Positions 62,195 through 64,000 of a stretch of DNA of 64,000 bases are shown piece by piece. The notes under the pieces are model-generated. The model was not told where the DNA came from and searched no databases. It saw nothing but the letters and a program-made list of their open reading frames with translations. This DNA is from Bog-473 sp963809715 (GTDB lineage Bacteria; Actinomycetota; Acidimicrobiia; Acidimicrobiales; RAAP-2): assembly GCA_963809715.1 (NCBI GenBank), contig CAWEKO010000004.1:248001-312000 (forward strand). The letters are read 5' to 3'. The translations under genes were made by a program, and so were the position numbers. Numbering within the stretch: the first letter of the stretch is position 1; each line of letters starts with the position of its first letter.

Positions 62195-63391
62195 TCAGCT
62201 CGGCAGGACCGGGTCAGGCAACGGATGGCGGTACAGAGCGGCGGCGTTCTCGCAGCACATGGCCCGGAGCTCATCGGCCGGGATGTGACCCCAGCAGTCT
62301 GCGATGACCTGCTGGGTGTCGGGCCAGGTTCCGTCGCCGTGCGGATAGTCCACCTCGACCATGATGTTCTCGACCCCGATGGTGTAACGGGTGTCGATTG
62401 TGGACGGATCGTCCAGCGTGCAGAACCAGAAGTTCCTGCGCAACACCTCCGCCGGGCGCATCTCCCAGCCCTTGCCGTAGCCCGAGCGCTCGACCATGTT
62501 CTCCAGGCGGTCGTGCAACATGGCCACCCAGCCGATCCCGCCTTCGCTCATCGCGATCTTGAGGTCCGGATGCCGCACGGGGTACGCGGACCACAACCAT
62601 TCCGCACAGGCAGTGAGGGACTGCTGTCCGAACAGGGTGGCTCCGATCTGGAGCGGCGCACCGCCCGGCGGCCCGATCTCGAGGCCGGAGCTGCCGACGT
62701 GGAGTGAGACGACAGTGTCCGTCTCGATCACCGCAGCGATGATCGGATCCCAGTGGTCGCGCTCCCAGAGCGACGGGAGGCCGATCGCGTGAGGACGCTC
62801 GGGAAAGGTGACGGATGTGAAGCCACGCTCGGCGTTGCGCCGGATTTCCTGCGCAGCCAATTCGGGGTCGGCCAGGTACGTGATGCCCAGCGGCACGATC
62901 CGATCCGGGTGCGGCGAGTGCCATTCCTCGAAGAGCCAGTCGTTCCAAGCACGGATACAGGCGAGGCCCAGCGCGCGGTCAGGGGTGTCGAAGAACACCC
63001 GCCCGCAGAAGCCCGTGATCTGGGACGGGAAGTTGACCGAGGCCCAGACCCCATTGATGTCCATGTCCCGCACCCGGGCCTCGACGTCGTAGCAACCCGG
63101 TCGCATCTGATCGAAGCGGAAGGGCTCGATGCTGTAGCTGTCGGGGCGGCGTCCAGCGACTGCGTTCATTCCAACTTGCGTGTAGTGCTCGCCCTCGAAC
63201 TCCCACACCTGGTGGCCGCGGTTGGTCTCGACAATGTGGGGAGCTCTCTCCGCCAGTGCCGAAGGGACCCTGCCCTCGAACATGTGGGTGGGCTCCACCA
63301 CGTGGTCGTCCACGGAGATCACCGTGTACCTCACGGCCCGGGGTTCAGGCTCGGGGAGGAAGAGATCGGTCAGATCGCTCGTCGACACCAT
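62195..63391 (-). CDS. amidohydrolase family 2 protein, operon partner of the aldolase
   Basis: A 398-residue TIM-barrel metal enzyme of the same amidohydrolase-2 group as the gene at 2034. The first-strand motif reads VISVDDHVVEPTHMF (about 24-38). VSLHVGSSG carries the His near the middle, and VEVDYPHGDGTWPD holds the late Asp. The ATG at 63391 follows an open frame of no family resemblance reaching 63940. The class II aldolase gene follows 11 bases after its stop. It is divergent from the thioredoxin-like gene with about 90 bases between, which must hold both promoters. Confidence 0.86.
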   Translation of the reverse strand: MVSTSDLTDLFLPEPEPRAVRYTVISVDDHVVEPTHMFEGRVPSALAERAPHIVETNRGHQVWEFEGEHYTQVGMNAVAGRRPDSYSIEPFRFDQMRPGCYDVEARVRDMDINGVWASVNFPSQITGFCGRVFFDTPDRALGLACIRAWNDWLFEEWHSPHPDRIVPLGITYLADPELAAQEIRRNAERGFTSVTFPERPHAIGLPSLWERDHWDPIIAAVIETDTVVSLHVGSSGLEIGPPGGAPLQIGATLFGQQSLTACAEWLWSAYPVRHPDLKIAMSEGGIGWVAMLHDRLENMVERSGYGKGWEMRPAEVLRRNFWFCTLDDPSTIDTRYTIGVENIMVEVDYPHGDGTWPDTQQVIADCWGHIPADELRAMCCENAAALYRHPLPDPVLPS

Positions 63392-63480
63392 ATGGATACT
63401 CTGCCCCACCGGCGTTGTTGCCGCGCCATGGGCACCCCGCGCGGCGATACTGGGGTCACTCGCACCCGACAAAGGAGGCG

Positions 63481-64000
63481 GTGTGATCGCGCTGCTCGTC
63501 GTCCTGACGTTCGTCGTCTTGCTGCTCGGAGTCCTTGTGGCCGGATTGCTCCGCAGCCACGCCGACATCCTCCGGTCGCTCCATGAACTGGGCGTCGGGG
63601 TCGGGGACCCGACGGCCATCTCCACGGCGCCGGTCCCCGTCGAGATGTCCGCTGGGCCGGCGGGTATGACCTTGGGCCCGGCCCCCGCCATTGCCGGCCT
63701 CACGCCGTCGGGAGACGCCCGCGCCGTGTCGGTGGACAACAGTGACCGGTTGACCCTCCTCGGGTTCCTGTCCTCAGGCTGCCATTCCTGCGCCGGATTC
63801 TGGGAGGCCCTGCAGCGGCCCGACCACCTCGGCCTCCCCGACCAGACCCGGGTCGTCATCGTCACCAAGGGCCCTGAACTGGAGATCACCGCGCAGGTCA
63901 GGGCGCTGGCCAGCGGGCAGATCCCGGTCCTGATGTCCACTGAGGCCTGGCACGACTACGAGGTTCCGGGCTCCCCGTTCTTCGTGCTGGTCGACGGCAC
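63481..64000 (+). CDS. membrane-anchored thioredoxin-like protein (partial)
   Basis: The first 173 residues of a protein that runs off the window. It begins with an uncleaved membrane helix (IALLVVLTFVVLLLGVLVAG, residues 2-21), then an Ala/Pro linker and a thioredoxin-like domain facing outside. LLGFLSSGCHSC puts the redox pair at Cys100 and Cys103 (CHSC), and VPGSPFFVLVDG is the cis-Pro region. The layout resembles MauD/TlpA-like proteins in actinobacteria. The GTG at 63481 directly follows AAAGGAGGCG, a strong ribosome binding site. A methylamine pathway cannot be inferred from this alone. Confidence 0.8.

Overview
The window reads as chromosomal DNA of a high-GC actinobacterium. I lean towards the Acidimicrobiia or a related soil or freshwater lineage, although no rRNA or marker gene is present to prove it. 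The signals are strong GC bias at third codon positions, many GTG starts, and families typical of actinobacteria: a DUF222-HNH endonuclease, a WS/DGAT wax ester synthase, a TIGR03085-type protein, DUF5995, DUF2505, a PPOX protein, an LLM flavin monooxygenase, MMPL, and stand-alone LigD-type polymerase and ligase genes. I found no tRNA, rRNA, CRISPR array or intact insertion sequence.

Region 1 (1-38.4 kb) looks flexible. Genes are loosely packed, intergenic spaces are long, and several genes are decayed: a P-loop kinase-like remnant at 3.3-3.7 kb, a Thr-rich membrane protein with an in-frame TAG at 27.4-27.9 kb, a frameshifted DUF5995 gene at 28.0-28.8 kb and a penicillin-binding-protein tail at 33.45-33.7 kb. 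Its content is mostly catabolic or envelope related. It includes a thioesterase, an amidohydrolase, an amidohydrolase translationally coupled to a uracil-DNA-glycosylase-like protein, a CrtI-like oxidoreductase, and an MMPL exporter with a divergent TetR regulator. It also includes a lipoprotein-type class B PBP and a sedolisin protease. A carbohydrate locus follows (solute-binding protein, LacI regulator, GH3 beta-glycosidase, type-B carboxylesterase), then a crotonase, a PAP2 phosphatase, a second solute-binding protein, an SCP2-PhyH fusion, a GNAT / DUF6916 / tail-collar cassette, an SDR, an LLM monooxygenase and a secreted CocE-type hydrolase.

Region 2 (38.6-64 kb) is more GC-rich, compact and mostly collinear, like chromosomal core. 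It opens with a MacB/FtsX-type ABC transporter. Divergent from it is a four-gene unit (ABC ATPase, permease, sensor kinase, LuxR-type regulator) joined by start/stop overlaps. A lipid-related group follows: Coq4-like protein, patatin, WS/DGAT, a frameshifted DUF2505 gene and a PPOX protein. Next come an orphan OmpR-type regulator, a peroxiredoxin, an SDR, an MFS exporter, a PIG-L deacetylase, a small hypothetical protein and a STAS protein. A DNA end-processing operon (LigD-type polymerase, HHH-PHP phosphoesterase, ATP-dependent ligase) leads to a DUF222-HNH protein. An amidohydrolase / class II aldolase pair and the start of a thioredoxin-like gene close the window.

The most interesting candidates for a little-described system are four. 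The first is the POL-PHP-LIG operon, in which a PolX-like HHH-PHP protein without a polymerase core sits where the phosphoesterase activity of fused LigD would be expected. The second is the amidohydrolase/UDG-like pair with an ATGA overlap. The third is the GNAT / DUF6916 / tail-collar cassette. The fourth is the LacI locus, where a near-identical 16-bp element overlaps both flanking promoters.
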